Part shown: positions 50,089-58,854 of the stretch, piece by piece
Layout: the number at the start of each line of letters is the position of its first letter
Numbering within the stretch: the stretch's first letter is position 1
Source: Bacteroidales bacterium
GTDB lineage: Bacteria > Bacteroidota > Bacteroidia > Bacteroidales > UBA4417
Length of the DNA stretch: 64,000 nt
Assembly (NCBI GenBank): GCA_016707785.1
Contig: JADJGZ010000002.1
Location: 186,001 to 250,000 of the forward strand
Direction of reading: 5' to 3'
Program-made: the position numbers and the translations under genes
Notes under the pieces: generated by a model
What the model was told of the DNA's origin: nothing
Database searches by the model: none
Seen by the model: only the letters and a program-made list of their open reading frames with translations

Positions 50089-51960
50089 TTGTTTAAAGAA
50101 TATGATGTTATAGTAGTAGGGGCGGGGCATGCCGGTTGTGAAGCTGCAGCGGCTGCTTCAAAACTGGGTTCTTCGGTATTGCTGATTACGATGAATATGG
50201 GTACTATTGCCCAGATGTCATGCAATCCTGCTATGGGAGGAATTGCCAAAGGGCAAATAGTGCGGGAAATTGATGCATTAGGTGGTTTCTCAGGAATTAT
50301 TACTGATAAGACCATGATTCAGTTTCGAATGCTGAATCGTTCAAAAGGTCCGGCGATGTGGAGTCCAAGGGCTCAAAGTGACAGAATGCGGTTTGCTGAA
50401 GCGTGGAGAATGCAACTTGAGGACCTGGAAAATATAGATTTTTGGCAAGATACTGTAACAGCAGTGGAGGTGAAAGAAGGCTCCATTAAGGGTGTTTATA
50501 CCTCAATGGGGCAACATATTTCAGCAAAAGCTGTGGTATTGACCAATGGAACATTTCTGAATGGAATTATTCATATTGGATTAAAATCTTTCGGTGGAGG
50601 TAGGATAGGGGAGCGTTCTGCTCAAGGATTAACTGAAAACCTGGTTTCACTTGGTTTTGAATCCAGAAGAATGAAAACAGGAACGCCTGTCAGAATAGAT
50701 GGTAGATCTATAGATTTTTCCAGGATGCAGGAGCAGAAAGGGGATGAAATTCCAGGAAAGTTTTCATATTCTAATACCACTCCGCTGACTGAACAAAGAA
50801 GTTGTTTTATTACCTATACGAGTCCGGAAGTGCATGAAGTACTCAAAACAGGTTTTGAGATGTCACCCATGTTTTCAGGCAGAATTGAAGGGGTTGGACC
50901 GAGGTATTGTCCTTCTATTGAAGATAAAATAAACCGTTTTGCAGATAAAACCAGGCATCAGCTTTTTGTTGAACCTGAAGGCTGGAATACTGTAGAATAC
51001 TATCTGAACGGATTCTCCTCTTCTTTGCCGGAAGATATTCAAGTGAAAGCATTGCATAAGATTGAAGGTCTTGAAAAAGCAAAAATCTTTCGACCCGGAT
51101 ATGCTATTGAATATGATTATTTCCCACCGGTTCAACTAAACTATACCCTGGAGACCAGGTTAGTAAAGAACCTCTTTTTCGCAGGCCAAATCAATGGAAC
51201 AACCGGATATGAGGAGGCTGCGGCACAGGGATTAATGGCTGGAATAAATGCAAGTTTGAATGTTAGAAAAAGGGATCCTTTTATTTTGAAACGTTCAGAT
51301 GCATATATAGGTGTATTAATTGATGACCTGATAAATAAAGGTGTTGATGAGCCTTACCGGATGTTCACGTCACGGGCCGAATACCGTATCCTATTACGAC
51401 AGGATAATGCTGATTTACGATTAACAGAAAAGAGCTATCAGATTGGCCTGGCTTCGGAGGAACAGTTGTCTAGAGTTAATCATAAAAAAGCGGCAATTGC
51501 GAAGCTTACCTCTTTCCTGATAGAGCAAAATGTTCAGCCAGAGGATATCAATCACTTATTGGAAAAAGTTGAAACCGCTCCCATTCGTCAAAGAAGTAGA
51601 TTAAATGCCCTCTTACTTAGACCTCAGATTACACTAAATCATCTGATGGAACATGTAGAGAGCTTAAAAACATTTATGAAACTGCATCATTTTGACGACC
51701 CGGAAATCATTGAAGAAACTGAAATCCTGTTAAAATATGAGAGCTACATTTCAAAAGAGCAGGAGATGGCAGAGAAGCTTTCGAAATTCGAAGATATCAG
51801 CTTGAAAAGTGATTTTGATTACAAAGCGATTACTTCATTATCATTTGAAGCTCGTGAGAAATTAAGTAGAAATCGACCAGAAACAATTGGTCAAGCTTCC
51901 AGGATTAGTGGAGTTTCTCCTTCAGATGTAGCCGTTCTTTTAGTTTTTTTGGGTCGATAA
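50089..51960 (+). CDS. mnmG: tRNA uridine 5-carboxymethylaminomethyl modification enzyme MnmG (GidA)
   Basis: A 623-residue FAD protein. The Rossmann FAD motif VIVVGAGHAGCEAAAAASKLG (split: VVGAGHAG near 8-15) starts the protein. MNMGTIAQMSCNPAMGGIAKG follows, which is the classic GidA signature, then a region with PRAQSDR. With MnmE it modifies the wobble uridine of several tRNAs. No ATG is available: the frame has an in-frame stop (TGA) at 50074, so TTG at 50089 is the likely start. It is bracketed by two identical parS-like sites. In many bacteria gidA lies near the replication origin. Confidence 0.95.
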   Translation: MFKEYDVIVVGAGHAGCEAAAAASKLGSSVLLITMNMGTIAQMSCNPAMGGIAKGQIVREIDALGGFSGIITDKTMIQFRMLNRSKGPAMWSPRAQSDRMRFAEAWRMQLEDLENIDFWQDTVTAVEVKEGSIKGVYTSMGQHISAKAVVLTNGTFLNGIIHIGLKSFGGGRIGERSAQGLTENLVSLGFESRRMKTGTPVRIDGRSIDFSRMQEQKGDEIPGKFSYSNTTPLTEQRSCFITYTSPEVHEVLKTGFEMSPMFSGRIEGVGPRYCPSIEDKINRFADKTRHQLFVEPEGWNTVEYYLNGFSSSLPEDIQVKALHKIEGLEKAKIFRPGYAIEYDYFPPVQLNYTLETRLVKNLFFAGQINGTTGYEEAAAQGLMAGINASLNVRKRDPFILKRSDAYIGVLIDDLINKGVDEPYRMFTSRAEYRILLRQDNADLRLTEKSYQIGLASEEQLSRVNHKKAAIAKLTSFLIEQNVQPEDINHLLEKVETAPIRQRSRLNALLLRPQITLNHLMEHVESLKTFMKLHHFDDPEIIEETEILLKYESYISKEQEMAEKLSKFEDISLKSDFDYKAITSLSFEAREKLSRNRPETIGQASRISGVSPSDVAVLLVFLGR

Positions 51961-51966
51961 AATTTT

Positions 51967-51982
51967 CGTTTCACGTGGAACA
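51967..51982 (-). other. parS-like site 2 (ParB binding site)
   Basis: CGTTTCACGTGGAACA is the exact reverse complement of site 1. It lies 6 bases after the mnmG stop codon. Confidence 0.85.
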
Positions 51983-52070
51983 TTATGAAATGCAAAGTTT
52001 CTTTTTGGCTCCGAAACATAATTTGATTTTAATAATTACCAGGTAAAGACAATTTTAAAACATTGTGTGA

Positions 52071-52952
52071 ATGGAGTTAATAACCTCGTGTATCATTTGT
52101 GGTTCAAATCAATTAAACCCCTATTTATCCTGTAAAGACTCGTTTCTGTCAGGGGAAATCTTCAAAATTCAACAATGTAAGGGCTGTGGATTTATATTTA
52201 CCAATCCCAGACCTCTGCCTGCTGATCTGGGGAAATATTACCAGTCTTCAGAATATATATCTCATTCTAATGCTAAAAAAGGTGTTTTTAACCAGGTCTA
52301 TCAGCAGATCAGGAAGTATACTTTATCTCAAAAATTTAATCTCATTGGTAAGTATGCAAAAGGAAACCATATCCTTGATGTTGGATGTGCAACCGGAGAA
52401 TTTCTGAATTATATGAAATCCAGAGGTTGGAAAACAACCGGTGTGGAACCTGATGAACAAGTCAGACAAAAAGCAAAGGAAACCTATCATCTTGATGTAT
52501 TTGACGAATCACAGGTTTCGATTATGAAAGATGATAGTTTTGATGTCATCACCCTTTGGCATGTTCTGGAACATGTAGCCGATCTACCCGGAAGAATGAA
52601 GGAACTCAACCGATTATTAAAACCTGGAGGAATTCTAATAATTGCCGTACCAAATTCAAACTCTCCGGATGCTGCTTTTTATAAAGAAAACTGGGCAGCT
52701 TATGATGTCCCCCGACATTTATATCATTTTTCAGAAAAAAGCATGAAAATGCTCCTGGAAAAATTTTCATTCAGCAGCATTGAAATTTTACCAATGAAAT
52801 TTGATTCATATTATGTAAGTTTACTTAGTGAAAAATATATCCATGGAAACATGCGGTGGATACATGGGTTTTGGAATGGATTTTGCTCAAATTGGAAGGC
52901 AAGGAAAAAAAGGAACCATTCAAGCCTCATTTTCGTCTCAAAAAAGAAATAA
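52071..52952 (+). CDS. SAM-dependent methyltransferase, class I, with N-terminal zinc motif
   Basis: A 293-residue methyltransferase. An N-terminal cysteine set (CIICGS, about 7-12, and CKGCGFIFTNPRP, about 36-48) suggests a zinc-binding knot. The methyltransferase core shows ILDVGCATGEFL (motif I, about 100-111), TGVEPDEQ (motif II) and ITLWHVLEHVADL (motif IV-like, about 155-167), as in the Methyltransf_23 group. This group often modifies sugars or small molecules of the cell envelope. ATG at 52071. It lies after parS site 2 and before the sensor kinase gene; its substrate is unknown. Confidence 0.88.
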   Translation: MELITSCIICGSNQLNPYLSCKDSFLSGEIFKIQQCKGCGFIFTNPRPLPADLGKYYQSSEYISHSNAKKGVFNQVYQQIRKYTLSQKFNLIGKYAKGNHILDVGCATGEFLNYMKSRGWKTTGVEPDEQVRQKAKETYHLDVFDESQVSIMKDDSFDVITLWHVLEHVADLPGRMKELNRLLKPGGILIIAVPNSNSPDAAFYKENWAAYDVPRHLYHFSEKSMKMLLEKFSFSSIEILPMKFDSYYVSLLSEKYIHGNMRWIHGFWNGFCSNWKARKKRNHSSLIFVSKKK

Positions 52953-53087
52953 TTCAATTAAACGCGCTGTATTAGCCACAACCCCCTCTATAGTATTGAG
53001 CCCTGAAAATTGACAGATCGTTCGTTATAGGGGCTAATTTTGGGCCTCTTTTAAGGCCTTGACAATGAAGGATTTTACTGAAAAAGC

Positions 53088-56000
53088 ATGATTTCCGGGA
53101 ATAAATTGCGCAAATTTTTAATTGTTCAGCTCTGCTTCAGCCTTTTTCTGTTTCTGGCTGGGAGTGGACTGAATTTAATTATTAAAAAGAATAACGAACC
53201 CAGAAAAGTTACCTCAAGACTCAATAATCAAATTCAAAAAAGTGAAAAGGATCTTTTGCATGAAATTTCTAATCTTTCAATTCATTTAAATAAACCTGAA
53301 TTTTTAAAACAAAATGAATTCAAGAGAAAGTATGAAAAAGAACTTTCTGAGTTTGGTAGAATTTTTCTTATTTATAAAAATGATAGTCTTATTTCCTGGT
53401 CTGACAACTCAAGCCTGATCCCATCGATTCATGATAAAAGGATTCAATCTGGTGCAATCATTTTTGGTGGCAACGGGTATTACCAGGTAGGAATTCAAAA
53501 AACCGGGCTTTTCACTATTTATGGGCTGCAATTGATAAAAAATGAATACCGGTACAAAAATGATTATCTGCCACAAGGATTCTATAAAAAATTCAACGCT
53601 CCGAAAGGTACCGAAATATCTTTAAAACCGTCAATGAATAACATTATTGACGCAAAAGGTAATTTCCTCTTCTCCATCAGTACTGAAGAATCTCATCCTA
53701 TTCAGTCATACCTGATGTTTCTCATTTTTACTTTATATGTAACAAGTTTCTTATGCCTGATTTCAGCCTTGTTTACTGCTTACCGGTTTATCATGAAACT
53801 GTGGGGACATCGGGTTCTTTTACTTATATTCTTTGTGCTGGATGTCTTACTTCTTAGAGCAATTCAATTTTATTTCCAATTTCCATCTTCACTTTATTCC
53901 TTAGAATTATTTAATCCGGTCTACTTTGCCGCGTCTGACTGGTTACCCTCATTAGGAGACCTGCTGATTAATTCAGCCCTTTTCCTGCAAATAACCTATT
54001 TCCTGTTTAAGTATGTTCCCTCTGAGCTGCTAAAGAATAAAAGATCTTATTTCATCAATATCCTGGCTTTTATACTTTGCATAGGTGCACTGCTTGCATT
54101 GTTTGAAATTCTGTATTCAGTATTGAGAAGCCTGATTTTGAACTCAAGTATTCCCCTTCAGTTTTACAATATTCTAAGCTTGTCAGAGTATAGCTTTGCT
54201 GCATTATTTGTAATTGGAGTAGCTTCGCTTTCATTTATCCTGCTTGCCGAAAAACTGCTTAATTTAAGTCAAGCTCTTTCATTAAGCAAAGTTACGAAGG
54301 TCACAATTTCACTCACCGTATTAATCATTTATATCTTTTGGAACTGGAATTCAGATCAGAGAAATCCAATGGTTGGATTGTTTTTGGCTCTCTTCATAAT
54401 TATCGGACTATTATATCAACCAGAAAGAAAAATATCATTGATCCACTCAGGAAGGAGAACAGTATTCCTGTTGATTTTAGCCCTGATTGGAACCTATTAT
54501 ATTAATGTATTTGTAAATCTTCAGGAATTGGAACAACGAAAAATCGTTGCTACCCATCTCGCTGAATCAAGAGATAAATTGGCAGAATATTATTACAAAC
54601 TCACCATCAATAGAATCCACCAGGATAAGCAAATTCCATTAATATTGGAAGATTCTGACAATGATAGCCAAAGGGAACTTAAAACCATTGAGTATATTCA
54701 ACGGAAATACTTCCAGGGCTTCTGGTCAAAATACCATATTCAATTGACTCTCTGCCATCCCGGGAAAAAGCTTAATATTAATGCCTTTAACCAAATTACG
54801 GAATGCGATATTTATTTCAATGATCAAATTGACCAATACCTTAGCCCCGTAGATTCATCCGGACTCTTTTTCCTGAATCAATCCATAGATCAAACTTATT
54901 ACCTGGGGAAAACAAAACTTCGAAAAGGATCACTTTTACCTGAAGACGACCATACCCTCTATATCGAAATTGATTCCAGGAATGCAAGCCGGGGCCAGGG
55001 TTATCCTGAGTTATTAATGGATCTGTCATCGGCTGCTTCCGAAAGCTTTTCAAGATATTCGTATGCGTTTTATAATAATAATGACCTGATCAGAAGTGTT
55101 GGGAAATATTCTTATAGTACTGAGAATTCTAAAAACCTAACATTAGGGAACCAGTTAAATTTCTTCTATCATAACGGTTATTCTCACCTTATTCATAAAA
55201 TTGATTCACACACAACCCTTATCATCAGCAAAGAAAAACCAGGCATTGCTGATATACTGGCACCATTTTCATACCTTTTTCTCACCCTCCTGTTACTTAT
55301 GGGTATAATCATGATTTTTGCCGGTAAATCATTTATATTCAGTAATATAACACTTACTTTCAGGGTTCGGCTCCAAATCTATATTATTGCAATTATTCTT
55401 ATTTCATCTATCATCATTGGAGGTGTAACATTGATATACCTCAATCAGTTGAATTTTACAAAGAACAAGGATATTGTCAACGAAAAAATGAATACAGTTC
55501 TGGTTGAACTGGAGAACAGGTATGGTAATTCAAATATATTGAATGAAAATCTGTATGATGATCTGAATGTAGCTTTAATGAACCTTTCAAACACCAATTT
55601 TACTGATATCAATCTGTTTGGTTTGGACGGCAGACTATTAGCCTCTTCAAGAGAACAAATCTTTGACGAAGGATTAATTTCTGATTATATGAATCCTTCA
55701 GGTCTCTCTATGTTGCTGGATGAGAAAAGATCATTTTACATCCAAAAAGAAAAGATCGGGCGATATAATTATCTTTCAGCCTATGCACCGCTGAGAAATT
55801 TCAACAATCAATTAATTGGTTATTTAAATCTCCCATATTTTTCGAGGCAGGAAGACTTAAGACAAGAGATGTCAAGGCTTCTGGCCACCTATGCCAATCT
55901 TTATATTATGATGATTGCCATAGCTGTTTTATTGGCTGTAATTATTTCCAGATATATTACCCGGCCGCTGCAACTTATTCGTAATCAGCTGGGTAAAATT

Positions 56001-56801
56001 CAACTGGGACGTACAAATGCGAAAATTGTTTGGAAACGCGAGGATGAAATAGGTGATCTTGTTGCAGAATACAACAGGATGATTGATGAGTTGTCGCAAA
56101 GCGCTGAATTGCTTGCACGCTCTGAAAGAGAAATTGCATGGAGAGAAATGGCCCGTCAGGTAGCTCATGAAATCAAAAATCCGTTAACTCCAATCAAGTT
56201 AAGCATGCAACACCTAATCAAAGCCTGGGATGATCATGCCCCTGATTGGGAAAACAGACTGAAACGATTTTCGCAGACATTAATCCTGCAAATTGACACT
56301 TTATCAGCAATTGCTTCTGAGTTCTCTGATTTTGCTCAAATGCCCAGATCAAATTTCCAGATAATTGATATCCAGGGCATTATATCTTCTTCAGCACAAC
56401 TATTCAGAGATTTGGACAATGTTTCCATTCACTATCCGGCTGAAGCGAACAGTTATTTTGTGTATGCCGATGAAAATCAAATGCTTAGGGTGTTCAATAA
56501 CCTGATTAAGAATTCTATTCAAGCGATTCCCCAGGGAAAAGAAGGCCATATTCAGATTGAACTCGTGCATGAGAATAATCAATGCCTGATTAAATTTACT
56601 GATAATGGCTCTGGGATTCCCAATGATCAGCAAACAAAGATTTTCTCACCAAACTTCACAACCAAATCAGCAGGTATGGGTTTAGGATTAGCGATGGTCA
56701 AGAATATTATTGATAATTCCCGGGGGAAAATATGGTTCGACTCACATCCCGAAGAAGGTACAACATTCTATATTTTGTTGCCCATTGCCGCATCAGTATA
56801 G
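53088..56801 (+). CDS. Large NtrY-like sensor histidine kinase
   Basis: A 1237-residue membrane sensor. The N-terminal span (about 8-30) is followed by a sensor region (about 50-205). A polytopic membrane section of about eight spans lies at about 210-475, then a second extracytoplasmic loop (about 475-720) and further spans (about 720-795). A second sensor region reaches a last span near 945-965, then HAMP. The kinase part is close to NtrY: ARSEREIAWREMARQVAHEIKNP with the phospho-acceptor His near 1027, LIKNSIQAIP (N box), FTDNGSGIP (G1) and GMGLGLAMVKN (G2). No response regulator is adjacent. ATG at 53088. The polytopic middle section is unusual for a kinase. The signal is unknown. Confidence 0.9.
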   Translation: MISGNKLRKFLIVQLCFSLFLFLAGSGLNLIIKKNNEPRKVTSRLNNQIQKSEKDLLHEISNLSIHLNKPEFLKQNEFKRKYEKELSEFGRIFLIYKNDSLISWSDNSSLIPSIHDKRIQSGAIIFGGNGYYQVGIQKTGLFTIYGLQLIKNEYRYKNDYLPQGFYKKFNAPKGTEISLKPSMNNIIDAKGNFLFSISTEESHPIQSYLMFLIFTLYVTSFLCLISALFTAYRFIMKLWGHRVLLLIFFVLDVLLLRAIQFYFQFPSSLYSLELFNPVYFAASDWLPSLGDLLINSALFLQITYFLFKYVPSELLKNKRSYFINILAFILCIGALLALFEILYSVLRSLILNSSIPLQFYNILSLSEYSFAALFVIGVASLSFILLAEKLLNLSQALSLSKVTKVTISLTVLIIYIFWNWNSDQRNPMVGLFLALFIIIGLLYQPERKISLIHSGRRTVFLLILALIGTYYINVFVNLQELEQRKIVATHLAESRDKLAEYYYKLTINRIHQDKQIPLILEDSDNDSQRELKTIEYIQRKYFQGFWSKYHIQLTLCHPGKKLNINAFNQITECDIYFNDQIDQYLSPVDSSGLFFLNQSIDQTYYLGKTKLRKGSLLPEDDHTLYIEIDSRNASRGQGYPELLMDLSSAASESFSRYSYAFYNNNDLIRSVGKYSYSTENSKNLTLGNQLNFFYHNGYSHLIHKIDSHTTLIISKEKPGIADILAPFSYLFLTLLLLMGIIMIFAGKSFIFSNITLTFRVRLQIYIIAIILISSIIIGGVTLIYLNQLNFTKNKDIVNEKMNTVLVELENRYGNSNILNENLYDDLNVALMNLSNTNFTDINLFGLDGRLLASSREQIFDEGLISDYMNPSGLSMLLDEKRSFYIQKEKIGRYNYLSAYAPLRNFNNQLIGYLNLPYFSRQEDLRQEMSRLLATYANLYIMMIAIAVLLAVIISRYITRPLQLIRNQLGKIQLGRTNAKIVWKREDEIGDLVAEYNRMIDELSQSAELLARSEREIAWREMARQVAHEIKNPLTPIKLSMQHLIKAWDDHAPDWENRLKRFSQTLILQIDTLSAIASEFSDFAQMPRSNFQIIDIQGIISSSAQLFRDLDNVSIHYPAEANSYFVYADENQMLRVFNNLIKNSIQAIPQGKEGHIQIELVHENNQCLIKFTDNGSGIPNDQQTKIFSPNFTTKSAGMGLGLAMVKNIIDNSRGKIWFDSHPEEGTTFYILLPIAASV

Positions 56802-56828
56802 ACATGTAAACAGAAGTTTGAATTTCAG

Positions 56829-56836
56829 TACTTTTG
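56829..56836 (+). promoter_or_regulatory. -7 promoter element upstream of the flippase gene
   Basis: TACTTTTG, matching TAnnTTTG, 23 bases before the TTG start of the flippase gene. It is likely the start of a unit with dut and the genes after it. Confidence 0.5.
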
Positions 56837-56859
56837 TAATCTGAAATACCAACAACCTA

Positions 56860-58344
56860 TTGAATCCGATCAAGCAGCTGGCTTCGCAAACGGCGATCTA
56901 TGGGATGAGTTCCATAGTGGCCAGGTTCATTAATTTCTTTTTTGTTCCCATCTATACCCGCATATTGAGTCCGGGTAATTATGGCCTTGCAAGTGAATTA
57001 CTCGCTTATATAGCTTTGTTGCAGGTAATTCTGACTTATGGCCTCGAAACAGGTTTTTTTCGTTTTGCAAACAAAGATAAAAATGAAGCCAATCATTTGT
57101 TTTCAACGGCTTCAACCTGGATATTGATTTCTTCATTAATATTTAGTGTCTTTATTTTCTCTGTTTCAGGTAGTATTTCTGGTGCTATGGGTCATCCTTC
57201 CATTTACCTGAAATATGTGGCATTGATTCTGAGTATTGATTGCTTTACGGCAATTTATTTCGCTAAGCTCCGATTTGACAATAGACCTTGGATGTTTGCC
57301 ATTTTCAAATCTGTTAAAATACTATCAGAAGTAGGCTTTAATCTTCTTTTGTTTTTCTGGTTACCGGCATGGTTTACAAAGCATCCAGATTCCTTTCTGC
57401 TAAAGTATATTTCTCCTACCCCTGACTATGGCTATATACTCCTGGCTATTCTACTGAGTGCGGTAATATCCTTAATCCTGTTTTTCCCACAAATACTTAG
57501 GACTCCTCTACGATTCTCTCATCAGATGTGGAAGAAATTAATGATATACTCTCTTCCATTGATGATAGCCGGCTTACCAGGCATTGCCAATGACTATGTA
57601 GACAGGATTTTGTTCAGATATTTTTCCCCGGATACTTCTCCATGGCTTGATCAATTGGGTATCTACAGCGCTGTGATGAAACTGGCAGTTTTTATCACTT
57701 TGTTTGTGCAAATGTTTCGTTATGCAGCTGAACCCTTCTTTTTCTCTTCAGCAGAGAAAGACCATATGAAACAGACATATGCCGATGTCATGAAATACTT
57801 TGTAATTCTGGGCCTTCTGTTATTCCTGGTAATTGTTTTTTATGCCGATTTATTTGCCCTGATCCTTGGAAAAGAATTTCGGTCGGGAATGGATGTACTC
57901 CCATTAGTATTACTTGCCAATATTTTACTGGGAATATCGTTTAACTTATCAATGTGGTATAAATTGACTGAACATACCCGGTATGCGATCTATATCACAT
58001 TAATCGGATTGGCTGTAACCGTTGTAATTGACATATTTTTTATGCCGAGGTTCGGTTATTATGCAGCAGCATGGAGCCGTTTACTGAGCTATATTGTAAT
58101 GATCGTAATCAGTTACAGGCTAAGTCTTCGGTTTTATCCGATACCCTATAATCTCAGGATCATATTCCTGTATTTTATTGCTGGAATTGGATTATTTGCC
58201 ATCAGTATATTATGGCAAGGGCTGGATTTATGGATCAGGCTTGTATTAAACACAATTTTAATTGCCATTTTCGGTGGATTCGTAATAAGGATGGAAAAAA
58301 TTAAACTGCATCAAGTAATGGTCTTGATGAAATTAAAGAAGTAA
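56860..58344 (+). CDS. Polysaccharide flippase (MOP/Wzx-type)
   Basis: A 494-residue membrane protein with about 12-14 spans. Its start MNPIKQLASQTAIYGMSSIVARFINF and FFVPIYTRIL are typical of the Wzx/PST-like branch of the MOP exporter superfamily. Such proteins flip lipid-linked sugar chains across the inner membrane for O-antigen or capsule synthesis. No glycosyltransferase genes are near, so its substrate cannot be told. The start is TTG at 56860, because the protein family begins with this residue pattern and no in-frame ATG lies between it and the conserved sequence. Confidence 0.88.
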   Translation: MNPIKQLASQTAIYGMSSIVARFINFFFVPIYTRILSPGNYGLASELLAYIALLQVILTYGLETGFFRFANKDKNEANHLFSTASTWILISSLIFSVFIFSVSGSISGAMGHPSIYLKYVALILSIDCFTAIYFAKLRFDNRPWMFAIFKSVKILSEVGFNLLLFFWLPAWFTKHPDSFLLKYISPTPDYGYILLAILLSAVISLILFFPQILRTPLRFSHQMWKKLMIYSLPLMIAGLPGIANDYVDRILFRYFSPDTSPWLDQLGIYSAVMKLAVFITLFVQMFRYAAEPFFFSSAEKDHMKQTYADVMKYFVILGLLLFLVIVFYADLFALILGKEFRSGMDVLPLVLLANILLGISFNLSMWYKLTEHTRYAIYITLIGLAVTVVIDIFFMPRFGYYAAAWSRLLSYIVMIVISYRLSLRFYPIPYNLRIIFLYFIAGIGLFAISILWQGLDLWIRLVLNTILIAIFGGFVIRMEKIKLHQVMVLMKLKK

Positions 58345-58364
58345 TCATCATTAAAAGGATTGGA

Positions 58365-58799
58365 ATGAAGATAAAAGTTGTTAATCAATCACCATTTTCC
58401 TTGCCTGAATATGCTACAGAGCATTCTGCCGGGCTGGATTTAAAGGCAAATATTACGGAACCCATTGTACTAAAACCACTAGCAAGGTTAATGGTTCCAA
58501 CCGGCTTATTTATTGAACTTCCCGAAGGATTCGAAGCCCAGGTAAGGCCTCGCAGTGGTCTCGCTGCCAAACACGGGATTTCTATAGTAAATTCACCGGG
58601 TACCATTGATCCTGATTATAGAGGAGAGATAAAGGTTATCCTTATTAATTTATCCGAAATACCTTTCATGCTAAATCCCGGTGAGCGTATTGCGCAAATG
58701 GTTATTGCCCGGTTTGAACATATTCAGTGGAATCAGGTTGAGGAATTATCCCAAACAACTCGGGGAGAAGGAGGTTTTGGACATACAGGGACACATTGA
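58365..58799 (+). CDS. dut: dUTP diphosphatase
   Basis: A 144-residue trimeric dUTPase. Motif 1 is EHSAGLDLKANI (about 19-30), motif 2 RPRSGLAAKHGI (about 61-72), motif 3 SPGTIDPDYRGEI (about 77-89), motif 4 ERIAQMVIARF (about 110-120) and the C-terminal P-loop-like motif 5 TRGEGGFGHTG. It removes pyrophosphate from dUTP to keep uracil out of DNA and to provide dUMP. It starts 20 bp after the flippase gene and 55 bp before the TPR gene. ATG at 58365. Confidence 0.97.
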   Translation: MKIKVVNQSPFSLPEYATEHSAGLDLKANITEPIVLKPLARLMVPTGLFIELPEGFEAQVRPRSGLAAKHGISIVNSPGTIDPDYRGEIKVILINLSEIPFMLNPGERIAQMVIARFEHIQWNQVEELSQTTRGEGGFGHTGTH

Positions 58800-58854
58800 G
58801 TTGTTCAAGCTTTTACCGGTATTATCCGGATAAAATATATTAATTTACTTGAAA

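Noticed and set aside
53088..53102. ATTTCCGGGAAT near the kinase start as a Noc-type binding site
   Set aside because: Two bases shorter than the ATTTCCCGGGAAAT palindrome and part of the coding sequence; a single copy.
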